This document shows positions 1-11,758 of a stretch of DNA of 64,000 nt, one piece after another. The notes under the pieces are model-generated. The model ran no database searches. It was given only the letters and a program-made list of their open reading frames with translations, and was not told where the DNA came from. Every line of letters starts with the position of its first letter. The first letter of the stretch is position 1. Both the position numbers and the translations under genes were made by a program. The DNA lies in contig JBAMJV010002968.1 of assembly GCA_037951105.1 (NCBI GenBank), positions 1 to 64,000 of the forward strand, written 5' to 3'. This DNA is from Echinarachnius parma. Its lineage: Eukaryota > Echinodermata > Echinoidea > Clypeasteroida > Echinarachniidae.

Positions 1-225
1 GTTTCTAGCACATAATGTGCTCATTTCCACTCCGAAGGGAGTATTTCAGCCAGCCGCCTGTTCACATTTCTTTGAAAGCAAGGAGTATCTAATTACCTCA
101 ATTATTATTGACTACTCTTGCAAGATATAATTGAGTTTGCTGTTCATAAACGGGTGATACCAGTAAACCGAATTCGCCTGAAAATCCTCAAAACCTACCT
201 ACTAAAAATGAATAGTCACAGCTCC

Positions 226-1444
226 GTGTACAAAATGTCTTCTAGTTTCCCCCTTCCATTTGTAAAACTCGCTTCACCATCGACCAAAACAAATATCCTC
301 GGATTTTACCACGCTATCTCATTTATCAAGTAAAGAGTGTAGCGAGCGGCTTCGTGGTTAAATGGGTAATCAGTATCCACGCGTTATCAATTCAGTGTCG
401 AAGCCTGCCAGAGACTCACTAATCGCTATGTAAATAAACTCATTCTGCGGAGCACCTCTCGCGGTCCTGAAGATTATCGTAAGCCACATATATAACAATG
501 CGTCGATTGGAACCGCTCGCTGTAAATGTAGCTCCTTTGCACGCCAAGGCATAGGTCGTCCTTATCCACGCGATTCAATGAGCGCAATTCAGTGTTGCAA
601 GTCACCGCAAACCAATTAGCTGTTTCCCCGTTCTAAATGAGCCACAGTTACTAATCGCTCGAAAGGAATGCGCTCGCTGTTAACGACACGCCAAGGCATA
701 GGTTGGTCTTATCCACGCGATTTCATGAGCTCGATTCAGTGTATAAAGTGACCACAAGACAATTAACTGTGTCAATACAGCCTTGGCGAGAGCGTCCGAG
801 ACCCTACCTCATGATTATTCATAAGCCCGATATCTACAAATCCGGCGAAAGGGCCGGGAAAAGAGGAGATGTGTTTTTAGAATCGCCCATTGGTAACCGC
901 ACGCGCGGACCCCCCTCGTAGCGTTAGATGGTTAGAGTATTATTATATGTAGCGAATGTGCTCGCTGTAGCGCATTCCAGTAGCGATTTCATGAGCTCGA
1001 TTCAGTGTATATAAGTGACCCACAAGACCAATTAACTGTGTCAATACAGCCTTGGCGAGAGCGTCGAGACCCTACCTCATGATTATTCATAAGCCCGATA
1101 TCTACAAATCCGGCGAAAGGGTGGCGCTCAACGAAAAGAGAAGCTCGGTCGCGCGGGTATGATGGCTAGTACTTATCCAGGCGACTCTTTAAAATCGATG
1201 GGACTCGCGCGTCATGAATAATGAATAAATTAGACGAACTCTCGGGGCCATCTGGACGCCGATCTCGACCAGGCCGGCAGTCGGGAATGCAAACGGGAGG
1301 TACTCCGAGACCCGGCCCGTCGACCCGTCCGGGTCGCGGCGATCGAGAAGGGCGGGAAAAGAGGAGATGTGTTTCTTAGAATCGCCCATTGGTAACGCAC
1401 GCGCGACCCCCCCTCGTAGCGTTAGAGTATTATTATATGTAGAG
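226..1444. repeat. Compound repeat, copy 1
   Basis: Begins with the TCTTCACC...ACAAATATCCTCGG stretch and runs through a segment with CGTGGTTAAATGGG and GTGTCGAAGCC, which resemble tRNA A and B boxes weakly, then CGGCGAAAGGGTGGCGCTCA and GTCGACCCGTCCGGGTCG. It ends GCGTTAGAGTATTATTATATG. Internal segments occur twice (703-930 and 985-1444). Copy 2 is at 3312-4276. Function unknown. Confidence 0.7.
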
Positions 1445-1765
1445 ACTAGCTGTTGGCGCCCGTTAAACGGGCGCTCTTTGCTGCGGCAGCCATTTTGCTT
1501 TTTCGAGGTGTTACTTGTCCTTTTCCTTTAAAGCTATATTTATGGTTATTTCGTTGCTTGTATCGCAAAATGAACGGATTGTGACACATTATTGATCTCT
1601 GTGTCAAATATTGAGCTTGTATCACAAACTGCACGACGATCTCCAAATGAAGTATTGGTACAATGAACAGATCATTGTGGTATTCTTTATAAAAAACCCT
1701 AGCGAACGGTTATCTCCCCCCTTTTTAAATTAATTAATTTATTATTATTATTATTATTATTATTA

Positions 1766-1800
1766 TATTTTTTTTTTGGGGGGGGGGGGGGGGGGAGGGG
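1766..1800. repeat. Poly-T/poly-G tract
   Basis: A (TTA)n microsatellite (1735-1765) runs into a T run and then about 20 G. Long G or C runs recur at 2338, 2479, 2597, 2715, 20256, 21002, 22250-22600, 40118, 40749, 54415 and 62180; several belong to 'gtggcgta' MITEs. Confidence 0.85.
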
Positions 1801-1904
1801 ACGGAGGTAGGGGGAATTTAACCTCTCCCCTATTATCGTGTCGCAAAACAGTTTTTATTCATCACACATATCCGTTTGGATACTTGTATAATTTGATATA
1901 ATCG

Positions 1905-3300
1905 AAACCTCACCCTTTTTTCAAGTGCTTGAATATCATACAGATATAAATTGCGTAATTTCCTTGAGGAGCAAGCTCCCGGGGAAAATTTGTATCATTT
2001 CTTTATCCTGTGAACCTCTTTTGTTTATTTTTTTGCTGCATTATAAATCAAAATGGGTCCGCAATCACCCCGTGAAAATCATCACTTATGCACACGGTAT
2101 TGGAAATAATTCAGAAGATTAAGAATAATCAAAACCATGCGTTGTATTGTATCAACAGTTCCTTACAACAAAATAAAACCAAACATATTATAATCAGTTA
2201 TATAACCAAATTATAACAATGATACTAATACTGACCTATCCCTAGATTTATACACGTACTTATAGCTAATTTGTTGCTGTTTATTCTATCAAACTGTAGT
2301 TTAAACCATTTTGATACCAATTATATGGGATGGAACACCCCCCCCCCCCCCACCCCCATTCCCCACTTACACAATACACCCGCGAAACGGTGAACCCCTC
2401 CACCCAATTTTGGCCGATAATTAAGCACCCTCTATTATTGGTGATGGATAATAGAAAGCCTCGGAAAACAGTTACCCGCCCCCCCCCCCCCCCCCCCAAT
2501 CAAGTGTTAAGTGTTCTCGGTCAACGATGCATTTTGTAAAGTAGCCCTCCCCCTCATGACTACCTGCTTTCAAAATAAAAAGTGCGTTATGTTATCTCCC
2601 CCCCCCCCCCCCCCCCCGCACACACACCCGTAATTTGGGCAAGAATACCCCTCCCCTATTTTGGGCGATACCCCCCCCCCCTCCGGCCCACGGTGGAAAA
2701 CAGTAACATCCCCCGCCCCCACCCCCCCCCCCCCCCCCCCCCCACATCCCCGGCGCCCCTGCTTATCACCAACATCCCCGTTGTTTTGGTCTCGGCCTCG
2801 AAAATCTTAGCGCAGAATGACGGTTATCAGAACAGATTTGTTTGAATTCAATTAAATATGAAACATGTATAATTTGATACTCAAAACCCCATCTTTTTCC
2901 TCTTTTTAAGTTAGTGAATATTGTAAAGATATTATAAATTGCGTCATTTCTTGAGTAACACCGGCTCCCGGAAAAAAACTCTAAGCATTTCTTTATTCTG
3001 TCAGCCTTTTTTGGGTTTTGATTATAAATCAAAAGGAATACAAAGTTACCCCGTGAATAATAATTTAGGTACACCACGCACGCGGTTTTAGATATACATG
3101 ATCACAACAATATTGTATTGTAAAAAACATCAGTTATATACCCAAATAAAATGATAATTATAATAACTATAACAGATTGGTTAGAATACAAAGTGAATTC
3201 GAGACCCCATCTGTTTCTTTTTTTCAAGTGCTTGAATATTATAAAGATATCAATTGCATCATTTCTTGAGAAAAAACTCTTAGCATTTCTCTATCCTGTC
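1905..3300. repeat. Three diverged direct repeats
   Basis: Copies at about 1905-2100, 2866-3070 and 3186-3310 share TCAAGTGCTTGAATAT, AAAGATAT.AATTGCGTCATTTC and TTTCTTTATCCTGTCAACC. The second and third lie close together in the same orientation. No coding frame. Between them (2281-2840) is C-homopolymer-rich sequence. Confidence 0.6.
2336..2745. repeat. Cluster of poly-C tracts
   Basis: At least five C runs of 10 to 20 bases (2338, 2479, 2597, 2671, 2717) separated by short AT-rich or CCCTCC-type sequence. They create spurious Pro/Gly-rich open frames on both strands; no gene is supported. Confidence 0.85.
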
Positions 3301-3311
3301 AACCATTATTT

Positions 3312-4276
3312 TTGTTATTTTCCCTACCATTTGCAAAAACTCTCTTCACCATCTACCAAACAAATATCCTCGGATTTGCCATGCTCATTTATCAAGTAAA
3401 TAGTGTAGCGATCTGCTTCGTGGTTAAATCGGTACTCACTATCCACATGTTATCAATTCAGTGTCGAAACCCGCCAGGACTAATCGCTATGTAAATAATC
3501 TCTCTCTACCGAGGACCCCGGCCCTGAAGGCCACATACGTTCCAATCAGTCGACTGGAATGCGCTCGGTGTTAATGTAGCTCTCTTGCACGCCACGGCAT
3601 AGGTAGCCTATATCCATGCAATTTTATGAGCGCGATTCAGTGTGGAAACTCACCACAAACCAGTGTCGAAACCCAGAGACTAATCGCTAAGTAAATAATC
3701 TCTCTCCACCGAGGACCCCGGCCCTGAAGGCCACAGATGTTCTAATCAGTCGACTGGAATGCGCTCGGTGTTAATGTTGCTCCCTTGCACGCCACGGCAT
3801 AGGTAGCCTATATCCATGCAATTTTATGAGCGCGATTCAGTGTATAAAGTAACCACAAGACCAATTAACTGTGTCAATACAGCCGTGGCGAGAGCGTCGG
3901 AGACCATACCTCATGATTATTCATAAGCCCGATATCTACAAATCCGGCGAAAGGGTGGCGCTCAACGAAAAGAGAAGCTCGGTCGCGCGGGAATGATGGC
4001 TAGTACTTATCCACGCGACTCTATCAAATCGATGGGGACTCGCGCGTCATGAATAATGAATAAATTAGAGGAACTTCGGGGCCATCTGGACGTCGATCCC
4101 GACCTCGCCGGGAGTCGGGAATGCAAACGGGAGGTACTCCGAGACCCGGCCCGTCGACCCGTCCGGGTCGCGGCGATCGAGAAGGGCCGGGAAAAGAGGA
4201 GATGTGTTTTTAGAAATTGCCATTGGTAACGCACGGGCGACCCCCCTCGTAGCGTTAGAGTATTATTATATGTAGA
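3312..4276. repeat. Compound repeat, copy 2
   Basis: Same order of modules as copy 1, with a tandem duplication of the 'GCGCTCGGTGTTAATGT...GGCATAGGTAGCC' module (3490-3650 and 3662-3842). It ends with the same GCGTTAGAGTATTATTATATG. The GC-rich end (3900-4250) is nearly identical to 1090-1440. Confidence 0.7.
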
Positions 4277-5550
4277 TTGATGACCTTAAGAGGGAGCTAT
4301 TCAAATATATTGCATGTCTCACTCAGATCTGACCAGCTTTAAGGGCCAGTACGGTCAGACGTCGAGCACGGGAACTTCAGGCGTATGCGAACTGAATTGT
4401 CCGCTGCGTGTAGCAATTCAGCTGGAAATCAACATTTGCCAAAATCCACGCACGACACGTCTTTAGAAATACTCCAATAACAAGACAAATAATGCAAGTG
4501 GTATGGTTGTACATTACCTAAATGACAGAACTGCATATTATCGTCTCAGATTACTCTGAATTATGTACGTACATATTATAAACATAATGATTGAAAAGAT
4601 TTGATCCCGATTTGATAAGGGGGTATCGGCATTTTCGTCGACATTTTTAAATCTCTTTGTGCGTGTATGTCTATCTAGTCTTAGTAACAAGCGTTTGCAA
4701 TTTAAAAAATCTTGATTAAACGCTCACGTCACGATTTGGTTAACGCGACACTTCGAGTTTTACCGGCATGGAAAACGACAAATTGTTGGGTCACTTTACC
4801 CTACACTTCGTAGATTTGGGTGACCTGTTTCACAAAAGGTACAGAACCGTTCACGTGACGTTAACGTGAACGTGACGTGACTGTTCGTACCAAGCCCATA
4901 TTCGCAGCTACAAGCTGAATTGCAGCGTCATTTACAACACTATTTACAAACAAGGAAATAACATTCACGAACTTCCGATATAAAGAAACGTCGTAGATAT
5001 ATTTATATTATAATTAATGATTCATGAATAATGAGTAATGACATAAATCCTAAAATACCTCAATAGTATCACGAATTAGGCATGAATAGTAAATTTTATA
5101 CTTGTCTTATATATCAATTAAGAAATTAAGTAATTACAAAATCAATAGGCATCATGTCTGAAATCTATAAATGCAAATTATACATTTTATATCATTATGA
5201 TTAATTTTACAATTACCGGGCTAGTTAAAGATTTACGAAAATGACCTAAACTAGGGGTAATGCATGAAAGTAAGTAATAATGATTTTTTCAAGGTTGTAT
5301 ACTTCATTAAATATGAATCATACAGTGTCATGTGCAGCGATAATTACAAACATCAAAATAACTTGAACGACTCATGGGGTATAAGGAGATCTGATAGAGA
5401 AGGACATAATAATCACAAATGAATAGCAGTACGAATGAGCCCGTGAATATTAACAAACGACCGTTAGCAATATTGATGTTTAAGATTTCAATACATACAA
5501 AAAGTATAATATACGTTTATAAGAATATGTTCAATATAATATACTGTGGG
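4277..5550. other. Unassigned AT-rich stretch
   Basis: No open frame with recognisable motifs on either strand, no clear inverted ends and no long tandem repeat. Confidence 0.5.
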
Positions 5551-5557
5551 GACAACC

Positions 5558-6256
5558 TTAATTATAATGGCAGACTATTGGTACAGGGGCAGTAAAATGA
5601 AAACTACGTTCCCAACCCTTTAAATTTGTTATTGGAACCATTGACATTGATGTGTCTATTCTTGAACGGAGATTATATTTGACTTGTGTAGGAACACTTG
5701 ATGCTATAGGTAAATTACATGGGACATAATTGTGAGTAACAAACAGTGCTAGTTTATGTACGATTCTCTTATGAATTATGTTAGCCAGTGTAACATATGT
5801 ATAATAATGGAACATGATAATTAAAAATGATACAACACAAAAAGTCAGTCAACGAGTATGTATTAGAATGGTTTTGGCAACTGTGGCAACTGGTGTGTTC
5901 ATCGAAAGCAGACGACAGTGGGTCATATAAAACGTTGATATTTTTGTAACCTAGGAATATTCATTGATTTAAGTAAATCACTATTACAAATTAATTCAAA
6001 CAAGTAAACAGATGCATGGCAATTATCACAAACTTTAGAGAGATCGAACAAATGCAGGGATGGCTGAATTTTGATAGCGGTTGGTTCTGCACTTTGGAAC
6101 AATCAGACCATCACTATATATAACGCAAAGGGCAAAAGGTAGAGTGCTTTTCAAGGGGAAAGCAGCTCTATGTGTCGTGATAATGACAGACCGAACGAAC
6201 GTGTTCGAAGTATCAACCCTGCGTTCATGCAAAAGTGGAAGATCAAGAATTTGCAA
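5558..6256 (-). mobile_element. Non-LTR retrotransposon C-terminal remnants
   Basis: Two minus-strand fragments resemble the ends of reverse-transcriptase ORFs: VPKCRTNRYQNSAIPAFVRSL (read from about 6107) and, further downstream, YNLRSR followed by NLKGWERSFHFTAP. Both patterns are common at the C-terminus of non-LTR retrotransposon ORF2 proteins. No catalytic motif is present, frames are broken, and the assignment rests on these short matches. Confidence 0.35.
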
Positions 6257-6436
6257 TCTTCCTTCATACGTGAGAATCGTATTAAAACCAAGAATATTGT
6301 AGTGACACGTCTCTGGATTCGTTCGATTTTCTCTGATTGTTGAAGAATAATATTATTGCGGTGTCGTTAAAATTATTACCAAACCAAAAAAGACGGAAAA
6401 AAGTTACTAGCATTGGCAAGAGTTCAGTGAACTATA

Positions 6437-6541
6437 ACTTGTGTACATTTCTGTATTAATTGATTCTGGCTTGTGCTAGTTCCACAAACTGGAACTAGCA
6501 CAAGCCAGAATTAAATGATACAGAAATATACTCAAGTTATG
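6437..6541. repeat. Hairpin with near-perfect 22-bp stem
   Basis: ATTCTGGCTTGTGCTAGTTC and its reverse complement are separated by only a few bases (about 6464-6514). Pairing extends imperfectly to about 105 bp (AACTTGTGTACATTTCTGTA against TACAGAAATATACTCAAGTT). Probably a tiny foldback element. Confidence 0.8.
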
Positions 6542-7385
6542 ATTTGCTGTTATAGACGGGACTATCTTCCCACATAAAGACATGAGCAATTCCACGAAAT
6601 CACTTATATTATTATGTACATAATAATAAATCATTTATATAGAGCGCCGTAACTATGTGTATATTTTCTAGTGCGGTTCAAGAGCACCTAAATGCTATTC
6701 TGCTACACGATGCTATATAATATCAAGCGTAATCGAAAATTAAACAAAAATACCGTTTCTCAAGCAGTAACGGATCACATACCCAAATTTCTATCATAAG
6801 ATGTTTTAAACACAATATGCCGACGGATCTATAATTAATCCATTTTGTACACAGAATATTAATATGCGGCTCAGATTTCTTCGATGATTCTTCTAAAAAT
6901 TACAAGAAATGCAACATTTCTAAATAGTTGTTGATCAATTTGTAGGGTTTTATTTTTTCAAATGTCCCTTTAGTATGAAGATAATTATCATTTAAATCTT
7001 TTATTTCAATCACGTTGATTAACGCTTTTGATAAAAAGTACAATTGTCCTAGCTGAGAACGTCCGCATGCAGCACCCGTGAGAACATTCCGGAGATTGAA
7101 CTTTGAGCTGAGCGAGTTCAAATTCCATGAATTCTGTACTACGTGTGTAAGCATACACGGGTGCGAATATCTCAAACTGATCATTCATTACTGCGACAAA
7201 TGTATGGCAGACCATCTGTATTCGGTGATAAAATATGAACTCAATATTCGTTTTTTTCACTAGGTAAACAGTGTTCGTTTTCTTTCAAACTTTCACAAAT
7301 CTTTCAATTGTATTTTACAATGATATTGATATAGGATTGAAGTCTCAAATGTCATTTTGTGCAATATCTGACACTTTACAGGTAT

Positions 7386-7440
7386 GACTTTAAGCAAGGA
7401 AATCATTCACCTAATCGATAAAATGAAGCAGGATGATGCT
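7386..7440 (+). repeat. Inverted partial copy of a RecQ-like exon segment
   Basis: Plus strand reads TLSKEIIHLIDKMKQDDA, almost the same as TLSKEMIDLINKMKQDDA encoded on the minus strand at 7866-7925. It is preceded by TTTACAG, which looks like a splice acceptor. It abuts the minus-strand stop codon, so two helicase fragments face each other around the minisatellite. Confidence 0.75.
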
Positions 7441-8537
7441 ATTTGCACACCAAGTGCAGCATTTGCATAAAACACACTTCTCACAGCGATGTTTTTGAGG
7501 TTTGGAAGAGGAAGGCTTGGAAGAGGAAGGCTTGGAAGAGGAAGGTTTGGAAGAGGAAGATTTGGAAGAGGAAGATTTGGAAGAGGAAGGTTTGGAAGAG
7601 GAAGGCTTGGAAGAGGAAGGTTTGGAAGAGGAAGGCTTGGAAGAGGAAGAGGAAGAGGAAGGCTTGGAAGAGGAAGAGGAAGAGGAAGAGGAAGGCTTGG
7701 AAGAGGAAGGTTTGGAAGAGGAAGGTTTGGTAGAGGAAGAGGAAGGCTTGGAAGAGGAAGAGGAGGGCTTTGAAGAGGAAGAGGAGGACTTTGAAGAAGA
7801 AGTAGAAGAAGAAGTTGAGGCTGTAGAAGTCAAATTGAAGCAATCCAATATAAGTTGTCGATGACATGCATCATCCTGCTTCATTTTATTAATTAGGTCA
7901 ATCATTTCCTTGCTTAGCGTGTTCTTGCTCACGCTTCGTGGGGGAAGGTACAATGTAGCCTTTGCTGGCAAACCGTCCCGTCCACAACGACCGATCTCTT
8001 GCCAAAACGACACTATATTCTTACTTGGGCCATAATGTATGACATGTCTAACGTCTGGGACATGAACACCCAGCCCATATGCCACAGTTGCCACAACCAC
8101 CCTGGCATCTCCTTGCAAAAACATACTCATTGTATGACTCTTTGTGTCATCCTCCTGACCAGAATGATACATTTTTTATCACAGACTTGTTTGTTACATT
8201 TAAAATAATACAACGAAATACAGCAAAACAAATAGATTTAGAAGAAACATAAATGATAGTTTTGGGATAGTTAACATCTAAAATATTTAAATCATCAATG
8301 AGAAACTTAAAATTGAACGGAATGTCATCTCTTACAGTTGATTGAAAATTTAGACAAATATTGGGCCTATCAGGGGGTCTGCAAATCATATGGAAATCAC
8401 TTTCCGGGATGGAACATGCATCTGAAATAATACAAATCATATCACGTGTTAAAGTTGCTGAACAAAGAAACCAAGGCACATCAATAATAGAACGTAATTG
8501 TCCGACTCGCTTGTAAGATGGACGAAAGTCCTGCCCC
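7411..8537 (-). CDS. RecQ-like exon 4 (motifs III-VI, repeat, Cys tail)
   Basis: Opens GQDFRPSYKRVGQLRSI after TTACAG; LCSATLTRD (motif III) and TIIYVSSKS (motif IV) follow. At 8172-8177 (six T on plus) one base too many moves the frame; with five, translation continues through VIKMYHSGQEDDTK into VVVATVAYGLG and QEIGRCGRDG. After CHRQLILDCFNL comes a Ser/Lys/Pro low-complexity tract (7494-7800), then HRCEKCVLCKCCTWCAN and a stop. Cys pairs at this C-terminus are usual in RecQ-like proteins; the long repeat between is not. Confidence 0.78.
7494..7815. repeat. 15-bp minisatellite inside the RecQ-like C-terminus
   Basis: About 20 imperfect units of GGAAGAGGAAGGCTT. The unit length is a multiple of three, so the minus-strand frame stays open and reads (SSSKP)n. 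Plus-strand frames are also open (Gly/Arg/Leu- or Glu-rich), but only as a by-product of the repeat. Confidence 0.9.
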
Positions 8538-9246
8538 CTGTAATGGAAGAAGAAAGAAAAGTACGCAATGTTATTAAATATTAGTATTTTACTAATTTTC
8601 AAGCACATACAGAAAAGTGCAATGTTGAGGAACAAAGATGTTTTGCAGTAAATAAAATGTGCACATTTTCACTCGAAATAATACAATCTGGTGCATACCT
8701 TTGAAGGAAATTTGCTACTACTGAATTCAAGTTATCATGACTTAATCATCTCCCTTGTGATAAAGTATACAAACACAATCGAACCTACGGGTACACACAC
8801 ACACACACTAGACTAAACTACGCTCAAATCGTACATATCCGTACTTGTCTGCATTTTTTAGGGGACGGTGTGGAAGGGGATTTACCCTTCCCACGTAGAT
8901 AAATTGGCGGTAATTAGCCCACCCCGCTCACTCTCCGTCGAAATTGACATATTAGCGCTTCAAATATTACTCAATAAAATAATCATCGTAATCATGCTAA
9001 GTCCGACAGACCACACAATTATCTGAAATTGGTCCCGCAAGTTTACCGTTTCGCTTTTTAAAATGAAGCAAAATATTAATCGTATGGGGTCCACAAAATG
9101 TATCAAAATATTTGTCGTAATATCTGAGCCAAAAAATAGCACGGCCTTTTGTGTTAAATTTGTTTTTTGATTGATTATCATTATATAACACATCAAACTA
9201 TTCGTTTTCAAGTATTTTTCTACAAAGGTAATTAAAGTTCATTTAC

Positions 9247-9378
9247 CATTCCACAACGCAATGAAGTAAACCTCGTCGCAGGAAATGCCGCAGACCCGTT
9301 TCCTCGCAGCCATTATCTGGTTTCGGAATGTCGCACTTTCTAACGTCTCTGGTGATACATATAGTATCGATATGTCAT
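9247..9378 (-). CDS. RecQ-like exon 3 (motif II region, altered)
   Basis: 132 bp as bounded by the best current donor (ATG|GTAAAT). It reads DISILYVSPETLES then RVCGISCDEVYFIALW. The catalytic Asp-Glu pair is kept, but the His of DEAH is Tyr. Exon 4 starts G-GGG-CAG-GAC and needs a two-base overhang, so the present donor gives a frameshift. Removing GAATG (9247-9251, read on the minus strand) would restore a TTGTG|GTAAAT donor and a W-G-Q-D-F reading typical of RecQ. Confidence 0.75.
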
Positions 9379-9484
9379 CTGTCCGAAACAAAACAAAACC
9401 AAAATTGTACTTTACTTAGCAACGAACGTCTATATTCATTGTTTTACTTGTCTTCACAACTGTAATATATTTCACAAATCCAAT

Positions 9485-9850
9485 AATAATCATACTAGTG
9501 TGTTTCTTTGATTCTCATGTGCATGTTGATACCAACTTTCAAAATTTGTAACTTCCTTTTACTTTCTAAATCTTTTAATTTATCAAATTCCCATTTGCAT
9601 TCACATTGTATATGTCACACACGTGACCAGCCCAAAATGACAAACACGTGACCCAGACATCCCCACATAATAACATACATTAAAACAAAAACTGTTTGAG
9701 GACGTATGTTGTACCGTTTTCTTACTAACATTGTCTGATATTAATATGAAGATTTTAGCTTTTCATATCTCACAGTATTTCAGAAATGAAATTTGAGTTT
9801 AATTTTGTTTTCTTATAAAAATGCTCCTGTGCAAAGTCACACGCGAAATT
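9485..9850. repeat. CACGTG-motif repeat, copy 1
   Basis: Lies in RecQ-like intron 2 and aligns with 44995-45335. Contains GTCACACACGTGAC (9614-9627) and a variant GACAAACACGTGAC (9639-9652), followed by the same CCCAGACATCCCCACATAATAA sequence in shorter form; a degenerate third copy (GTCACACGCG) is near 9836. Ends not resolved. Confidence 0.7.
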
Positions 9851-10330
9851 GAATTAAAATTTGTTCTAGATGCAAAATATATTAATAAATTTACACTTGT
9901 TAGTTTTCTTTTTCTTTGTACATTATACATAAATGTTTATGCTGTTTTGTATTTGTAATTACATCATCTGAAATATGTTACCATTGTAAAAGAATAAGAT
10001 TTAACGAGATAAATTTCCAGCAAGGTACAACGATAATGGTAAATGTGCACGTATTCCTTATAATTGAAGCATACATAGTAGATGATACACTGCTGTCCAA
10101 TTGTTGTAATCGATTCCAAGTGCATTAAAATCGATTGCATATGATTTATATGAATTAGTTCAATGTTAATTTACGTTTAAGTGTTCACTATGTACCAACC
10201 TAAAACCATACCCAATTATACTCCTAATATTAAATTTTTAAAATGAAAATAATTATATTCGCTGATGAATACTGTTAGCAGAAAAAATGTCACTAGCACC
10301 ATTCACAACCTCTTCAAGAAATCACCTCAC

Positions 10331-10466
10331 CTTGTATTGTAGAGTTCGTGTGGCCGTAAAAGCACGCCTTTACGCCCTGTGCCGCCCAACGCCCCACCTG
10401 ATCCTCTCCCAAAGAAATAAGTGGGGTTACCACAATCATCAGATGCTGCATGGTTGCTGGTTGCAT
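10331..10466 (-). CDS. RecQ-like exon 2 (motif Ia)
   Basis: 136 bp, phase 0 to 1, acceptor TATATAG, donor GTGAGG. It encodes MQHLMIVVTPLISLGEDQV and then a GVKACFYGHTNSTIQ-type segment; 'VVTPLISL.EDQV' is the RecQ motif Ia. The splice to exon 1 is in frame. Confidence 0.85.
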
Positions 10467-10651
10467 CTATATAAAAAAAATGAATGAACCAAAAACAATT
10501 TACATCAAGACATAAATAACACTCATCCATACGCAGTTTCGTAACAGTATATGCGGTATGTGACATGAAAAAAGGAGACGGTCGTAAATAATTTAACGGC
10601 AAATAGAATGTTAACAGCACAATTTGAAGTATTGAAGGATATTTGTCTTAC

Positions 10652-10846
10652 CTCATCGAGGATGAGGGGAAGAAGTCCAAAAATGATGCTCTTGCCGTAG
10701 CCCGTTGGAAGGCAAGCTAACACATGGCTGCCCTCCACCAGTCTGTCGAGGGCCTGAAGCTGATCGGCCTTTAACGCATCGATGTGTTGGAGTAGGGGGT
10801 ACTTCGCCTTTACGGTGGGCAAACACTCTGCGACAAAACGGGCCAT
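10652..10846 (-). CDS. RecQ-like exon 1 (motif 0, Walker A)
   Basis: 195 bp, 65 codons from ATG (10846) to a GTAAGA donor at 10651. It contains LKADQLQALDRLVEGSH and then CLPTGYGKSIIF; the Walker A Lys is present. It ends LILDE in phase 0. A start near motif 0 is normal for this short helicase type. Confidence 0.85.
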
Positions 10847-11758
10847 GATGACGAATAAAGTGAGGGTGTGGCATCACACGAAAGCCACATATATACAGTA
10901 TGCACAAGGGCGCATTCAGGCACACAAATTATGCCGGGGGATTCACTTTTTCGTGATTTCAAAGAGCTAAGTGTAACTTAAAAGTTTATCTTTCATTTGA
11001 ACAAAAATAAACATATCTCTGAGTTTAAGGCTTTAATATAAAACATTACATATGTCTATAAAAAAAAAGAGAAGTATATTTCACGATAATTTATAGGGTC
11101 AATTCCGCCTCTCCCCCTTTACCCCCACATTAATTGCGCCATCATCGTATGACGTTAATGAGGCCTACATAATGCAATGTAACGTTATTTTGCAAGGAAT
11201 GTTTGAGAGAAAAGAAAGTCAATCTCTTTGAAAAAGACGCCAATATGACTTTGTGAGAAAGGAGGGGCAACCATATGTATCTGAGTTACATGCATCATCG
11301 CGTGTAGTTGGCAAGGCCTGATCGATCATCAAGACGAGTATTTCTCATTCCGGATTGCACCTACAGATGGCGCCCTTAAATTTGTTGACTACTCGAAAAT
11401 TGGTTCACACATTTTTTCTTTTTTAATTCCTATTTAGATAAAAACGGCTGTCTGTCACTGCATAGGGGAACGAAATGATCGATGGTTTACGAACTTCCGG
11501 TTCCGGGGTCATACTGCACCGATACATGCCGAGTATAACTATAAGAATTCACGAAGAACTGCTAGCAAGAATTTGGTAAGTTTTACACGAATTACTTGTC
11601 GTTTTTTAACATTTAATCATATCTGAATAGCATTTTATATGTAGTTTAAGTCTGTGAAGATACACAGTAGTTGAAAATGTTCAAATGTTGCCAAAAACAC
11701 GAAAAAAGACAAAAATAAATCAGTGTGCACAGTCTCCACAGAGAATGATAGACCATAT

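Larger units (their letters stand above)
7411..10846 (-). pseudogene. RecQ-like superfamily 2 DNA helicase copy, probably decayed
   Basis: Four exons on the minus strand (10846-10652, 10466-10331, 9378-9247, 8537-7411) assemble the RecQ motif series: motif 0 (LKADQLQALDRLVEG), Walker A (PTGYGKS), Ia (VVTPLISLGEDQV), a DE box, DFRPSY, SAT (LCSATLTRD), motif IV (TIIYVSS), V (VVATVAYGLG) and VI (QEIGRCGRDG), then a Cys-rich tail (HRCEKCVLCKCC). The family unwinds DNA 3'-5' with ATP. Three faults suggest decay: an apparent 5-bp addition at the exon 3 donor, a one-base frameshift in a homopolymer at 8172-8177, and DEAH replaced by DEVY. Such short RecQ-like genes can be multicopy in marine invertebrates; that is recollection, not a search result. 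Assembly error could explain the homopolymer shift. Confidence 0.75.

Noticed and set aside
703-1440. Ribosomal RNA fragment, suggested by the GC-rich 'cggcgaaagggtggcgc' region
   Set aside because: No rRNA core word could be confirmed; kept as an unidentified repeat.
2281-2845. Pro-rich and Gly-rich open frames on both strands
   Set aside because: Produced by C homopolymers; no start context, splice sites or domain.
7443-7864. Plus-strand open frames encoding Lys/Arg-, Gly/Arg/Leu- or Glu-rich proteins
   Set aside because: They are alternative readings of a 15-bp minisatellite; the minus strand carries the helicase motifs on both sides of it.
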